From Anaerolineales bacterium (lineage in GTDB: Bacteria; Chloroflexota; Anaerolineae; JAAEKA01): 20,035 bases of DNA. Position numbers and translations under genes: made by a program. The stretch's first letter is position 1; every line of letters starts with the position of its first letter. Under the pieces are notes generated by a model. It saw nothing but the letters and a program-made list of their open reading frames with translations. It did not search any database and was not told where the DNA came from. The stretch spans positions 1 to 20,035 of the forward strand of contig JACKBI010000023.1 of the NCBI GenBank assembly GCA_020634615.1. Direction: 5' to 3'. Positions 1 through 7,512 of this stretch are shown piece by piece.

Positions 1-567
1 GCCTGTAACACCACCAACCAGGGGCAGTTGCCCAAGCGCTACCGCGACTGGTTCGTGGACAAGGATCTGGCCGGCGGCGGCTCAGGCATGGACCACATCG
101 TGCATCTGGCCGACCTGCTGCGCTGGTTCCTGGGCAGCGAGGTCGTCGAGGTGTACGCGCAGATGAACCGCATCATGCACGGCGACGCGGTCGAGGTCGA
201 GACGGGCGGGCTGGCCATGCTAACTTTTGCGGACGGCACGTTTGCCAGCATCGACTGTTCCTGGAGCCGCCCGTTCAACTATCCAACCTGGGGCGGGCTG
301 ACCATGGACCTGATCGGTCAGCGCGGCGTCGTCAACGTCGACGCCTTCCGCCAAAACATGACGCTCTACAGCAACCGGGGCGACCATCCCGCCTGGCTGC
401 CGTGGATGTCCGACGCGGACCGGGCGATGATCGCCGAGTTCGTCGCGGCCATCGACGAGAAGCGAGCGCCAAGCGTGACCGGGCTGGACGGTTACAAGGC
501 CCTCGAGGTTGTCATTGCCGCCTACCGGTCAGCCGAGTCGGGACAGCCGCTGCAGTTGCCGCTTTAG
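1..567 (+). CDS. Gfo/Idh/MocA-family oxidoreductase, C-terminal part (5' truncated)
   Basis: The frame is open from base 1 and ends at TAG 565-567, so only the last ~189 residues are present and the N-terminal NAD(P)-binding Rossmann domain lies outside. The visible part fits the C-terminal alpha/beta domain of the family. It has a glycine-rich turn followed by MDHIVHLADLLRWFLG, the usual 'D-x-x-x-H-x-x-D' helix near the active site. Strands follow with LTFADGTFASIDCSWSR, which matches the part of the beta-sheet that these enzymes use for substrate binding or dimerisation. The end (GLDGYKALEVVIAAYRSAESGQ) is the typical final helix of the family. Members oxidise or reduce sugars, inositols and similar polyols in the cytoplasm. 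The substrate cannot be read from the sequence. The MDR dehydrogenase and amidotransferase-like genes just downstream suggest a shared catabolic operon. Confidence 0.88.
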   Translation, partial: ACNTTNQGQLPKRYRDWFVDKDLAGGGSGMDHIVHLADLLRWFLGSEVVEVYAQMNRIMHGDAVEVETGGLAMLTFADGTFASIDCSWSRPFNYPTWGGLTMDLIGQRGVVNVDAFRQNMTLYSNRGDHPAWLPWMSDADRAMIAEFVAAIDEKRAPSVTGLDGYKALEVVIAAYRSAESGQPLQLPL

Positions 568-609
568 AGTTGCTTTAGCTAGCATTGTTGATCTGATGAG
601 GATCGGTCT

Positions 610-1656
610 ATGCCACGACGATTGGAAGTCGCCTCTCCTCGCCACGTCGAGCTCGTGGCGTACGACGATGCCCCTTTGCAGCCGCACCAGGTGCGCGCCA
701 GGGCCATCTTGAGTGGCATTAGCCACGGCACTGAGTTGAATCTCTATCGCGGCACATCTCCCTTTGAGGAGAAAGAATTCGACCCGGAGCTACGACTGTT
801 TCGGTCTCGGGCCGGGGCCCCGCCGCCGCTCCGGCTCGGCTACGAATGGGTGGGCCGCGTGACCGAGGCTGGTTCGCAGGTTGAACACCTCCAACCGGGT
901 GATCTCGTGCATATGCTGCTGCCCCATGCCGAGACGCAGACTTTCGATCCCCACGACGTTCCCTATCGCCAACGGGTTGAGCCGCTGCCAGCCGGCCTCT
1001 CGCCTGACCAGGCCGTGCTGCTGGCTCTGGGAGGCGTCGCGCTGGCCGCGGTGCATGACGCCCATATCAAGGTCGGTGACCGTGTAGCAGTCTTTGGGTT
1101 GGGCGTAATTGGTTTGCTGGTGGTACAACTTGCGCGACTGAACGGCGCGGCCTGGATCGATGCCGTGGACCTTTATGCGTCGCGCCGCGCGCTGGCAACC
1201 GATTATGGGGCGGATTGTGTGCTCGACCCGGCCGCGTGCGATGTCGGTCTTGAAATCAAATCAGCCAGCAGTCACCGCGGCGCCGATGTCGCGATTGAGG
1301 TTTCCGGCCACTACGCAGCCTTGCAAGAGGCGATACGCAGCGTGCGCAAGGGTGGCGTGGTAGTGGCAGCCGGGTTTTACCAGGGCGGCGGGGCAGCCCT
1401 GCGGCTGGGGGAAGAGTGGCACCATAACCGGGTGACCATGGTTTCCAGCATGGCGGTCTGGGGAAATCCACACCGCGATTATCCGCTGTGGGATCGGGAG
1501 AGAGTCAATGCTACTGTTACCGGTTTGCTGGTCAGCGGTCGTCTACGCAGCGATGGCCTGATCACACACCGCATTCCCTTCGATCGCGCCGAGGAAGCGT
1601 ACCGGTTGATCGATATGCACCCCGAACGGGTCCTCAAGGTTGTGTTGACGTACTGA
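610..1656 (+). CDS. MDR-superfamily (zinc-type alcohol dehydrogenase-like) oxidoreductase lacking the classical zinc ligands
   Basis: This 348-residue protein has the medium-chain dehydrogenase layout. An N-terminal GroES-like catalytic domain spans about 1-145. A Rossmann domain follows, with the NAD(P)-binding turn GLGVIG at 163-168 and VDLYASRRALATDYGAD, where the acidic residue at the end of strand 2 favours NAD(H). The classical 'GxCGTD' zinc site reads SGISHGTE, with Ser38 in place of Cys, and the usual 'GHE' reads GYE at 77-79. The four-cysteine structural zinc lobe is also absent. It therefore resembles the zinc-free MDR branch. The ATG at 610 follows a GATGAGGA stretch at about 595-602. 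It lies 42 bases after the Gfo/Idh gene and 30 bases before the next gene, so one transcript is likely. A role in sugar or cyclitol oxidation is inferred from context only. Confidence 0.85.
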   Translation: MPRRLEVASPRHVELVAYDDAPLQPHQVRARAILSGISHGTELNLYRGTSPFEEKEFDPELRLFRSRAGAPPPLRLGYEWVGRVTEAGSQVEHLQPGDLVHMLLPHAETQTFDPHDVPYRQRVEPLPAGLSPDQAVLLALGGVALAAVHDAHIKVGDRVAVFGLGVIGLLVVQLARLNGAAWIDAVDLYASRRALATDYGADCVLDPAACDVGLEIKSASSHRGADVAIEVSGHYAALQEAIRSVRKGGVVVAAGFYQGGGAALRLGEEWHHNRVTMVSSMAVWGNPHRDYPLWDRERVNATVTGLLVSGRLRSDGLITHRIPFDRAEEAYRLIDMHPERVLKVVLTY

Positions 1657-1686
1657 ACATTTAGCTCTTGAAGCACGAGGCGCACT

Positions 1687-2469
1687 GTGGCAAAAATCTT
1701 CTACGTCGGCGACTGGGCGGTCAGTCTGGGGCCCGTCTTTGCCGAGACGCCCTTCAACTACGCCCACAAAGGGCTGGACATCTTCTACTATAGCCGCTGG
1801 CTGAGGGATGCGCTGCAAAGCAGCGGGGAGCACGAGGTGACCGACGCGCCCGCCTGGGACTTCTACAAGCTGGCGCCGGGCGAATATGAGCGCATCCTCG
1901 ACGAGTACGACGTCATCATCTTTAGCGATGTCGAGGCGAAGCTGTTTCAACTCGCGCCCAATTTCTTCGACCGCCAGGCGTTTGGCAAGGGTGTGCTGAC
2001 CTATCCCGACCGCGTCCGCTTGACTGTGGAAGCGGTGCAGGCGGGCAAGCGCATGATGTTTCTGGGCGGGTGGCTCTCGTTCACCGGCGAGATGGGCAAG
2101 GGCGGCTGGAACCGGACGCGGCTACGTGAGATACTGCCGGTGCGCTGCCTGGACTACGAGGATTTGATCGAAAGCACCGAGGGGTTCACCGCCGCGGTCA
2201 CAGATGCTGGCGACGCCACCTTTCGCGACCTCGACTTCCGCGACTTTCCGCCGATTCTAGGGTACAATCAGGTGCGACCCAGGGAAGGTTGTCCGGTCTT
2301 GCTCGATGTGCGCGAGACCGGCGACCCGCTGGTGGCGGGCGGCGATTTCGGCCGCGGCCGCGTGCTGGCCTACATGTCCGACCCTGCGCCGCATTGGGGC
2401 TGCAACTTCGTCTTCTGGCCGCACTACCCGGCCTTCTGGCTGTGCTGTCTCGACTGGCTGCTGCGCTGA
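1687..2469 (+). CDS. Glutamine-amidotransferase-like (class I GATase-fold) protein without catalytic cysteine
   Basis: The 260-residue product resembles the GATase1-like family of putative cytoplasmic glutamine amidotransferase-fold proteins (formerly DUF1355). Recognisable parts are the N-terminal FYVGDWAVSLGPVF and FNYAHKGLDIFYYSRWLRDA, the strand YDVIIFSDVEAKLFQL, and the turn region MMFLGGWLSFTGEMGKGGW at about 123-141. The C-terminal part is DPLVAGGDFGRGRVLAYMSDPAPHWG. At the nucleophile elbow, where a true amidotransferase has G-x-C-x-G, the sequence is LGGWLSF, so there is no cysteine there and amidotransferase activity is unlikely. The start is GTG, ten residues before which lies only a modest GAGG at 1677-1680. 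It sits 30 bases after the MDR gene. Relatives often occur beside sugar-oxidising genes, so a ligand-binding or hydrolytic role in that pathway is possible but unproven. Confidence 0.8.
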   Translation: MAKIFYVGDWAVSLGPVFAETPFNYAHKGLDIFYYSRWLRDALQSSGEHEVTDAPAWDFYKLAPGEYERILDEYDVIIFSDVEAKLFQLAPNFFDRQAFGKGVLTYPDRVRLTVEAVQAGKRMMFLGGWLSFTGEMGKGGWNRTRLREILPVRCLDYEDLIESTEGFTAAVTDAGDATFRDLDFRDFPPILGYNQVRPREGCPVLLDVRETGDPLVAGGDFGRGRVLAYMSDPAPHWGCNFVFWPHYPAFWLCCLDWLLR

Positions 2470-2528
2470 TCGATGCGCCCTTTGCTGAACAATTTGGCAA
2501 AGTAGCTGCGTGTAATGGCCGCGTGATG

Positions 2529-2591
2529 AGCCTCCGGGAGGTGGCAGGAAATCAACCCACATGTGATTTCGACTGTCACCTCCCGGAGGCT
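2529..2591. repeat. Long near-perfect hairpin between the amidotransferase-like and lipoprotein genes
   Basis: The left arm 2529-2547 (AGCCTCCGGGAGGTGGCAG) pairs with 2573-2591, with 18 of 19 Watson-Crick pairs and one G-T. Inside it, GAAATCA at 2548-2554 pairs fully with TGATTTC at 2564-2570, leaving a two-base bulge (2571-2572) and a nine-base loop. No T-run follows, so it is not a standard intrinsic terminator. It ends 9 bases before the Shine-Dalgarno of the next gene. It could end upstream transcripts, protect mRNA ends or control translation of the lipoprotein gene. Confidence 0.85.
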
Positions 2592-2600
2592 ACTGTATTT

Positions 2601-2605
2601 GGAGG
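2601..2605 (+). promoter_or_regulatory. Strong Shine-Dalgarno fixing a TTG start
   Basis: GGAGG is followed by six bases and then TTG at 2612. It decides in favour of the TTG start, which is also the one that gives a complete lipoprotein signal peptide. Confidence 0.8.
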
Positions 2606-2611
2606 ACAACA

Positions 2612-4411
2612 TTGAACGTAAGAACCGGTATAGTACTACTTCTCTTGACGGGCATTGTGCTGGCAGGCTGCGCCGGGCCGGCAGGCCCCGCCCAACCCAC
2701 CTCGACCGTTGACCAACCGACCATGACGCCCGCGCCGCTGGCAACCCCGACCGACGCGACCGTGCCGACTGAACCACCGCCTGCTGCCAGCGAACCCCCG
2801 ACTGGCGTGCCAGCCACAATGACGACCGAACAAGTTGTCAAGGTGCTGTCCGGCAAGCTGGCCGTCGATCCGACGCAGATGACGTTGGTGTCGATGGAGC
2901 CGGTCAACTGGCCCGACTCGTGTCTCGGCGTCAACACCATGGAAATCATGTGCGCTGAGGTGATTACGCCCGGTTACCGGATCGTTGTCGAAGTGGATGG
3001 CTTGCAGACCACTGTGCACACCAACGAAGACCTGTCGGTGGCCCTCATCGCCGATGTAGAGCAACCTGCCGGCGCAGTTGCGGAGGACGTGATTGTGAGT
3101 TGGCAAGCACCTGGCGAGCCATGCATTGCCGGTCAGATCAGCGCTGAATGGATTAACTTTGGCCCGTGCGGCTCGCCGCCGACGCAAACTGCGCCGTTGC
3201 CACAGCCGCGCGCCGCCGAACTGGCATATTACACGATGCTGTATGCATCCTATGATGCGGAAACACCGTCTGGCATGGTAAGTCTCAAAGGAGATGGTCC
3301 GGCGCGTGCCGAAGCCGCCGACCAACGCAGTCTGGCCGCATGGGCTGGCGAGGTCGTTGCCGATGCAGCCGGTGGGCAAGCTGATCCGCTGAACGGTTTG
3401 GCCATGATCTGGCGGCGCGAGGGCGGGATCGCCGGCTTCTGTGATGGACTTTCAGTTTACGCCGGCGGGCAGGCGCCCGCGGTGACCTGCCAGACCTCCC
3501 CCGCCAGCGACCTGGGCGCGCGCTGGCTTTCCAGCCCTCAGCTTGGCCAGGTTTTTGGGTGGATCGACGCGCTGGCATCCTTCCAGTACAGCCAGAAAGA
3601 CCCGGCCACCGCGGACGCCATGACGTTGGATCTTAGTTTCAACGGTACGGGCCAATCGACGGCGCTCCAGGTTGAACAGCAAGCGATGCTGGACTACGCA
3701 GGCCAGTTGTTTACCTTCGGTGCGCTTGCGACGCCGACCCGTTTTGTCCAGGCCGACGCTGACACGCCGATGGTGACCGGCCCCGGTCCGCAGTTCGAGC
3801 AAATTGGCGAGGTGTTTGGCGGGCAAATGGCTTTTGTGACCGGTGTGAGCCAGGATGGTCGCTGGTGGCGGGTAATTTGCGCCGACGACACGGTGGGCGA
3901 CTGCTGGCTGGCGGGCGACCAGGTGACCCCGCAGGTGGCAACGCCGTCGTCTGCCACTCCTGCCAGCTACGATCCTGGTGACATCTACCAGCGAGTCGTT
4001 CGTCAGGTCTACACGGTCGACCACACCTATGGCCAGCCGCCCAACTTCCCGGTAGTTTATCTCGTGCGTCGCACGGATGACAGCGTTGGCGCGTCAGGCT
4101 CGCCGGCCAACGGCCAGGCAATCGCGCCTGCTGATCAGGAGCGCATCAGCGCTGCACTCTCCGATCTGCCGGCCCGGTTCATATGGGTGGACAAGGCTGA
4201 CGACGTCCCGCGCGATCCGAACGGCGCCGTCGCCGACGGCGGTGCGATCATCACCGTGGGCAACATCACAGCGCAACCTGACGGCACGTTGCATGTACCG
4301 GCCAGCATCTATATCGCAATGCTGGCCGCCGGCGGACAAACCTATGTGCTTGAGAATTTTCCCGAAGGCTGGCAAATCACCGGAACTTCCGGACCGGCCT
4401 GGATCAGTTGA
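2612..4411 (+). CDS. Secreted lipoprotein with cysteine-paired N-domain, SH3-like domain and C-terminal domain of unknown function
   Basis: The 599-residue protein starts at TTG. It has a lipoprotein signal peptide with a positive N-terminus, a hydrophobic core and the lipobox LAGC, with the lipidated cysteine at 20. A Pro/Thr-rich tether follows to about 68. Residues about 71-146 form a small domain with NWPDSCLG and IMCAEVITPGYRIVVE (Cys104, Cys114), a pattern I associate with uncharacterised Chloroflexota lipoproteins. A middle region has FCDGLSVYAGG. Residues about 380-440 (GPGPQFEQIGEVFGGQ, RWWRVICADDTVGDCWLAG) look like a bacterial SH3 domain. The C-terminal ~150 residues end in PASIYIAMLAAGGQTYVLEN and are unassigned. 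It is probably anchored outside the membrane, binding wall or surface ligands. The neighbouring lipoprotein gene starts 12 bases downstream, so they are co-transcribed. Confidence 0.85.
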   Translation: MNVRTGIVLLLLTGIVLAGCAGPAGPAQPTSTVDQPTMTPAPLATPTDATVPTEPPPAASEPPTGVPATMTTEQVVKVLSGKLAVDPTQMTLVSMEPVNWPDSCLGVNTMEIMCAEVITPGYRIVVEVDGLQTTVHTNEDLSVALIADVEQPAGAVAEDVIVSWQAPGEPCIAGQISAEWINFGPCGSPPTQTAPLPQPRAAELAYYTMLYASYDAETPSGMVSLKGDGPARAEAADQRSLAAWAGEVVADAAGGQADPLNGLAMIWRREGGIAGFCDGLSVYAGGQAPAVTCQTSPASDLGARWLSSPQLGQVFGWIDALASFQYSQKDPATADAMTLDLSFNGTGQSTALQVEQQAMLDYAGQLFTFGALATPTRFVQADADTPMVTGPGPQFEQIGEVFGGQMAFVTGVSQDGRWWRVICADDTVGDCWLAGDQVTPQVATPSSATPASYDPGDIYQRVVRQVYTVDHTYGQPPNFPVVYLVRRTDDSVGASGSPANGQAIAPADQERISAALSDLPARFIWVDKADDVPRDPNGAVADGGAIITVGNITAQPDGTLHVPASIYIAMLAAGGQTYVLENFPEGWQITGTSGPAWIS

Positions 4412-4423
4412 AAGGAGAGAAAT

Positions 4424-4912
4424 ATGAAGCGGCTATCACTAACAGTAGGTATCCTGATCTTTGCAGCGTTGGTTATGATGAGCTGTTCGCTCCCGCCGGT
4501 GGTTGCTCCCGGGCAAACGCCGGCAGAACAGCCTGCTGACAGCTCACAGACTACGTCGCCGACGACCGAGGAACCGGCGTCGGGTACCGGCGCGATTCAA
4601 AATGGCGAGGCTATTGTGGAAAGCGTGGAAGTGCTGATCCTGGAGTCGTTCCCGGTGCAGGTCCACGTCGTCGTCAAAGGCTATCTGCCTGACGGTTGCA
4701 CGACGCTCGACCAGGTGACCTCCCGACAGGAAGGCAACGAATTCATCGTAACAATCACGACCCAGCGGCCGGCCGATGCGATGTGCACCGCCGCTCTGGT
4801 GCCGTATGAGGAAGTGGTTCCGCTGGAGGTTGAAGGCCTTTCTGCGGGTCAGTACACGGTCACCGTCAACGGCGTCAGCGCGACCTTTGAGCTGGCCGTG
4901 GACAACGGATGA
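4424..4912 (+). CDS. Small secreted lipoprotein with a two-cysteine beta-rich domain
   Basis: This 162-residue protein has signal peptide MKRLSLTVGILIFAALVMMS followed by Cys21 as the lipobox cysteine. A Thr/Glu/Pro-rich spacer runs to about 60. The rest is one domain with alternating hydrophobic strands (VESVEVLILESFPVQVHVVV, FIVTITTQRP, GQYTVTVNGVSATFEL) and two cysteines, DGCTTL at 92 and AMCTAA at 121, which could form a disulfide. The likely fold is a beta-sandwich; I do not recognise a named function. The start is supported by AAAGGAGAG at 4411-4419, directly at the stop of the preceding lipoprotein gene. Both are probably exported together as surface proteins. The gene ends before a long hairpin and faces the convergent protease gene. 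Confidence 0.85.
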   Translation: MKRLSLTVGILIFAALVMMSCSLPPVVAPGQTPAEQPADSSQTTSPTTEEPASGTGAIQNGEAIVESVEVLILESFPVQVHVVVKGYLPDGCTTLDQVTSRQEGNEFIVTITTQRPADAMCTAALVPYEEVVPLEVEGLSAGQYTVTVNGVSATFELAVDNG

Positions 4913-4916
4913 TCTG

Positions 4917-4977
4917 GTTCGCAGTAGGCGCTTCGTTGTCTCGCTCCAGAAACCGCGCTGAAGCGCCTACTACGAAC
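4917..4977. repeat. REP-like inverted repeat between convergent genes
   Basis: The left arm 4917-4934 (GTTCGCAGTAGGCGCTTC) pairs with the right arm 4960-4977 (GAAGCGCCTACTACGAAC) at 17 of 18 positions, around a 25-base loop. The right side also contains a smaller palindrome, GCGCT-GA-AGCGC at 4955-4966, so two structures can compete. It fills almost the whole 69-base gap between the lipoprotein stop and the protease stop. Neither flank has a T-run, so a bidirectional transcription barrier or mRNA-end stabiliser, or a dispersed REP-type repeat, is more likely than a textbook terminator. Confidence 0.85.
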
Positions 4978-4981
4978 GGGG

Positions 4982-7462
4982 TCAACGCACCGTCACTTGT
5001 GTGTAGCTGTCGGTGCGGTTGCCGTCCAGGTCCTCGGCGATGAAGCCGATGACGTAGTCACCCGCGGCGGCATCCAGTAGCTTCCAGGTTACCGGTCCGT
5101 TGCCAAAGGTGATGGTTCCACCATCCTGCGTTGCCGGGGTTGACATGCGGCCGGCGCTGTTCAGGTCGTACCAGGTCTCGGTGATCGTGAAGCGGTCGCC
5201 CTGCTGGGGCAATATCTCACGCGGCGCACCGGTCTGACCGTCGTCGGTGAACCCATAGACGTTGCGCAGCTCGCCGTCGCTGAGATACAGCCGGGCGGCT
5301 CGGTGCTCGCCATCTGCGTAGGTATACGTTCCATCGACGGTGTAGACGGCATTCTCGGGCGCGGCACCGTATGACTGCGGCGTCAGCAGGACTTCTACGG
5401 TGTTCTGACCGTCATCCAGAGCAAACACGACCGGCTCCCATTCGAACTCCAGATTGAAGTCGCCCGCGCCCCAGTCGGGGTAATAGACGCCGTTGAGTTC
5501 GCGCGTCTCGTTGCTGGTCAGGAAGTCAGTGTCGGCTACGTAAATCGAGTTGGCCTGGCTGTCCAGATAGCCCGCGAAAAAGTAGATGTTGCCGATATTC
5601 TCGCCGCGCACAACGGTCTTCATCAACACCGGTTGTCCGGGTGCTGCCACGTTGTCGGACAGTTCGACCGGACCGAGAGTGATCTGTCCGGCGCCAGGCG
5701 CTTCAACGGGCTGATTGCGGTCGGGAGCGACCAGCTGGCTGTCGCCCGCTTCAAAGCGCCGCCCGGTGTAGTGGAAGGCCAGATAATCATCCCACAGCGA
5801 GTCGGCAGCAAAGCGGTTGGCGATGGCTGTGTACGACTCCGGGCCTGCGGCCGGGTTGCGATAGAGCTGCGAGTTGGGGAAGTAGATCGAGAAACCGGTT
5901 GCGCCCGGTTTCTTGCTGCCATGCCTCTCCGCCACGATGGCGCCGTTCAGCGCGTCCAGCACGGCCTGGCCGGCTTGCGTGACCGCCGGGTTGCGCGTTT
6001 CCTGGGCTGCCAGTTGAGCGAAGTTTCCGAGGTCGATGTAGGACGGCGGGACGTCGCTGCCGAATATGCTGGTGAACGGTTGGGCGTAGCTGCGCGCTTT
6101 GGCTACCGCGCGCTGGTCCACGCCTTGCAGCGCCAGGGCAAGCTGATTGACGGCCGCGTTCAGTTCCGGCATGGCGCTCAGGTCAACCGCCGACAGCGTG
6201 ATGCTGCTCTCCAGTTGGCGGGTGATCTGGGCGGCGGACCCGGAACTGCTGCCGACAAAACGCTGTCGTGCCCGGTCGTCGACGATGCGCTGGTCGTCGC
6301 GGATGTAGGTGTCCACTACGGCAGCACCCAGCCCGGCGCCGTTCATGCTCGGATTATTGACCAACTGATTGAGGAAACTGGTGTAAGCCCAGCCAAGGGC
6401 CGGCTCCGTCTCCTGGGATGCAACACCGTAGCGCGCGTGCTGCTGCAAGACGTTGAAAACTTCCATGTGGCTCATCAGGCAGGCATCCAGACCGATCAAC
6501 TCAAACTTGTCGATGCCGGTGGTTGCTCTGATCTCGCCCAGCGCCTGATCGAGCTCCATGAGATACAACTGGTCGCCAATGGCTGCTGCCAGCGGAATGC
6601 TCCGGTCGCCGCTGCTGCGCGGGTCGGGGTCGCTCCAGCCGCCCGGCCAGCCCATCCCATGGTCTGACAGGATCAGGGCATATTTGTCAGCAGGATAGTT
6701 GGCTACGGCCCAGGTGACGAAGTCAACCAGCGTCTGGCCGTCGGACATGTTGACCTCGCCAAGATCTCCGACTACCTGCGAATTGATGCGCTCCAGGTCG
6801 TCGTCCTGTGTCACATAGTAGCGGCGTGCTCCGGTCCAGTTGCCGTCGCCGCTGAAGCCGCCTTTGTAACGGTCCATCTGCGCGACGATGTTGACCTTGT
6901 TGCTCGAGCCGATGCGTTCTACCTCATTGAAGTCGATGAACAGATCCTCTTCCAGGATCTTGTCGTCGGCGTCCTGGTAGAGCATCACCGTCCAGGTGTC
7001 GCCGCCGCCTGTCACATTGGTCGGCTGGCTTGGCTGGCCCAACGCGATCGCCGGCGTCGGCGGTACGCGGGTTGGCAATGGTTTCTCTGTCGCGGCCGGT
7101 TGGCTGAAATCCTGCTGCGCGATGTCTGTGTCGCCATCATTCCCGCCTCCTAACAGCGAGAATGCCACGAACGCGCACAGCGCCAGGACGACGATCACCC
7201 CAATCACGACCATGCTCATTGGCCCGCCGCCGCCCGGCAATATTGGCATTCCTGAGCCGCCTGAGCCGTAAGAGCCGCCGCCGCCAGAGCTATGGGATCC
7301 GCCACCGCCACCGGTTCCCTGGGATCCGCCGCCGCTTCCTCCGCTGGGTGGCCGATCACGTTGAGGCGCGCTTGCGCGCCCGTGGGTGCTTGAATCGCCT
7401 GATCCGGCAGGCCGTCGTCGGCCTGCGCGCACCGTGCGGTTGGGGTTGTCTTGCTGAGTCAT
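4982..7462 (-). CDS. Membrane-anchored clostripain-family (C11) cysteine peptidase
   Basis: The ATG at 7462 has GGAGAG four bases upstream (plus-strand CTCTCC, 7467-7472). The frame stays open further upstream but there overlaps the next gene and encodes Arg/Pro-rich sequence, so I reject a longer start. The product is 826 residues. Residues 1-40 are basic and 41-80 are Gly/Ser-rich. A membrane segment follows at about 82-104 (MSMVVIGVIVVLALCAFVAF), and the rest is predicted to lie outside. The peptidase domain starts near WTVMLYQDADDKILEEDL (157). It carries the catalytic His in SDHGMGWPGG (His268) and the nucleophile in GLDACLMSHMEV (Cys328), the C11 dyad. C11 enzymes cleave after Arg or Lys. 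Beyond about residue 560 are beta-rich domains of unknown role. It converges on the lipoprotein operon, and could process surface proteins, though no target is shown. Confidence 0.92.
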   Translation of the reverse strand: MTQQDNPNRTVRAGRRRPAGSGDSSTHGRASAPQRDRPPSGGSGGGSQGTGGGGGSHSSGGGGSYGSGGSGMPILPGGGGPMSMVVIGVIVVLALCAFVAFSLLGGGNDGDTDIAQQDFSQPAATEKPLPTRVPPTPAIALGQPSQPTNVTGGGDTWTVMLYQDADDKILEEDLFIDFNEVERIGSSNKVNIVAQMDRYKGGFSGDGNWTGARRYYVTQDDDLERINSQVVGDLGEVNMSDGQTLVDFVTWAVANYPADKYALILSDHGMGWPGGWSDPDPRSSGDRSIPLAAAIGDQLYLMELDQALGEIRATTGIDKFELIGLDACLMSHMEVFNVLQQHARYGVASQETEPALGWAYTSFLNQLVNNPSMNGAGLGAAVVDTYIRDDQRIVDDRARQRFVGSSSGSAAQITRQLESSITLSAVDLSAMPELNAAVNQLALALQGVDQRAVAKARSYAQPFTSIFGSDVPPSYIDLGNFAQLAAQETRNPAVTQAGQAVLDALNGAIVAERHGSKKPGATGFSIYFPNSQLYRNPAAGPESYTAIANRFAADSLWDDYLAFHYTGRRFEAGDSQLVAPDRNQPVEAPGAGQITLGPVELSDNVAAPGQPVLMKTVVRGENIGNIYFFAGYLDSQANSIYVADTDFLTSNETRELNGVYYPDWGAGDFNLEFEWEPVVFALDDGQNTVEVLLTPQSYGAAPENAVYTVDGTYTYADGEHRAARLYLSDGELRNVYGFTDDGQTGAPREILPQQGDRFTITETWYDLNSAGRMSTPATQDGGTITFGNGPVTWKLLDAAAGDYVIGFIAEDLDGNRTDSYTQVTVR

Positions 7463-7512
7463 ATGTCTCTCCGAAACGGCAACACAAGGCGGTCTCTCAA
7501 CCATTTGCCTTG

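Noticed and set aside
2573..2600. Intrinsic terminator at the 2529-2591 hairpin
   Set aside because: No T-run follows the stem on either strand, so I list it as an inverted repeat instead.
5633..6667. Plus-strand open frame of 344 codons inside the protease region
   Set aside because: Antisense shadow of the C11 peptidase domain; no start signal or family resemblance.
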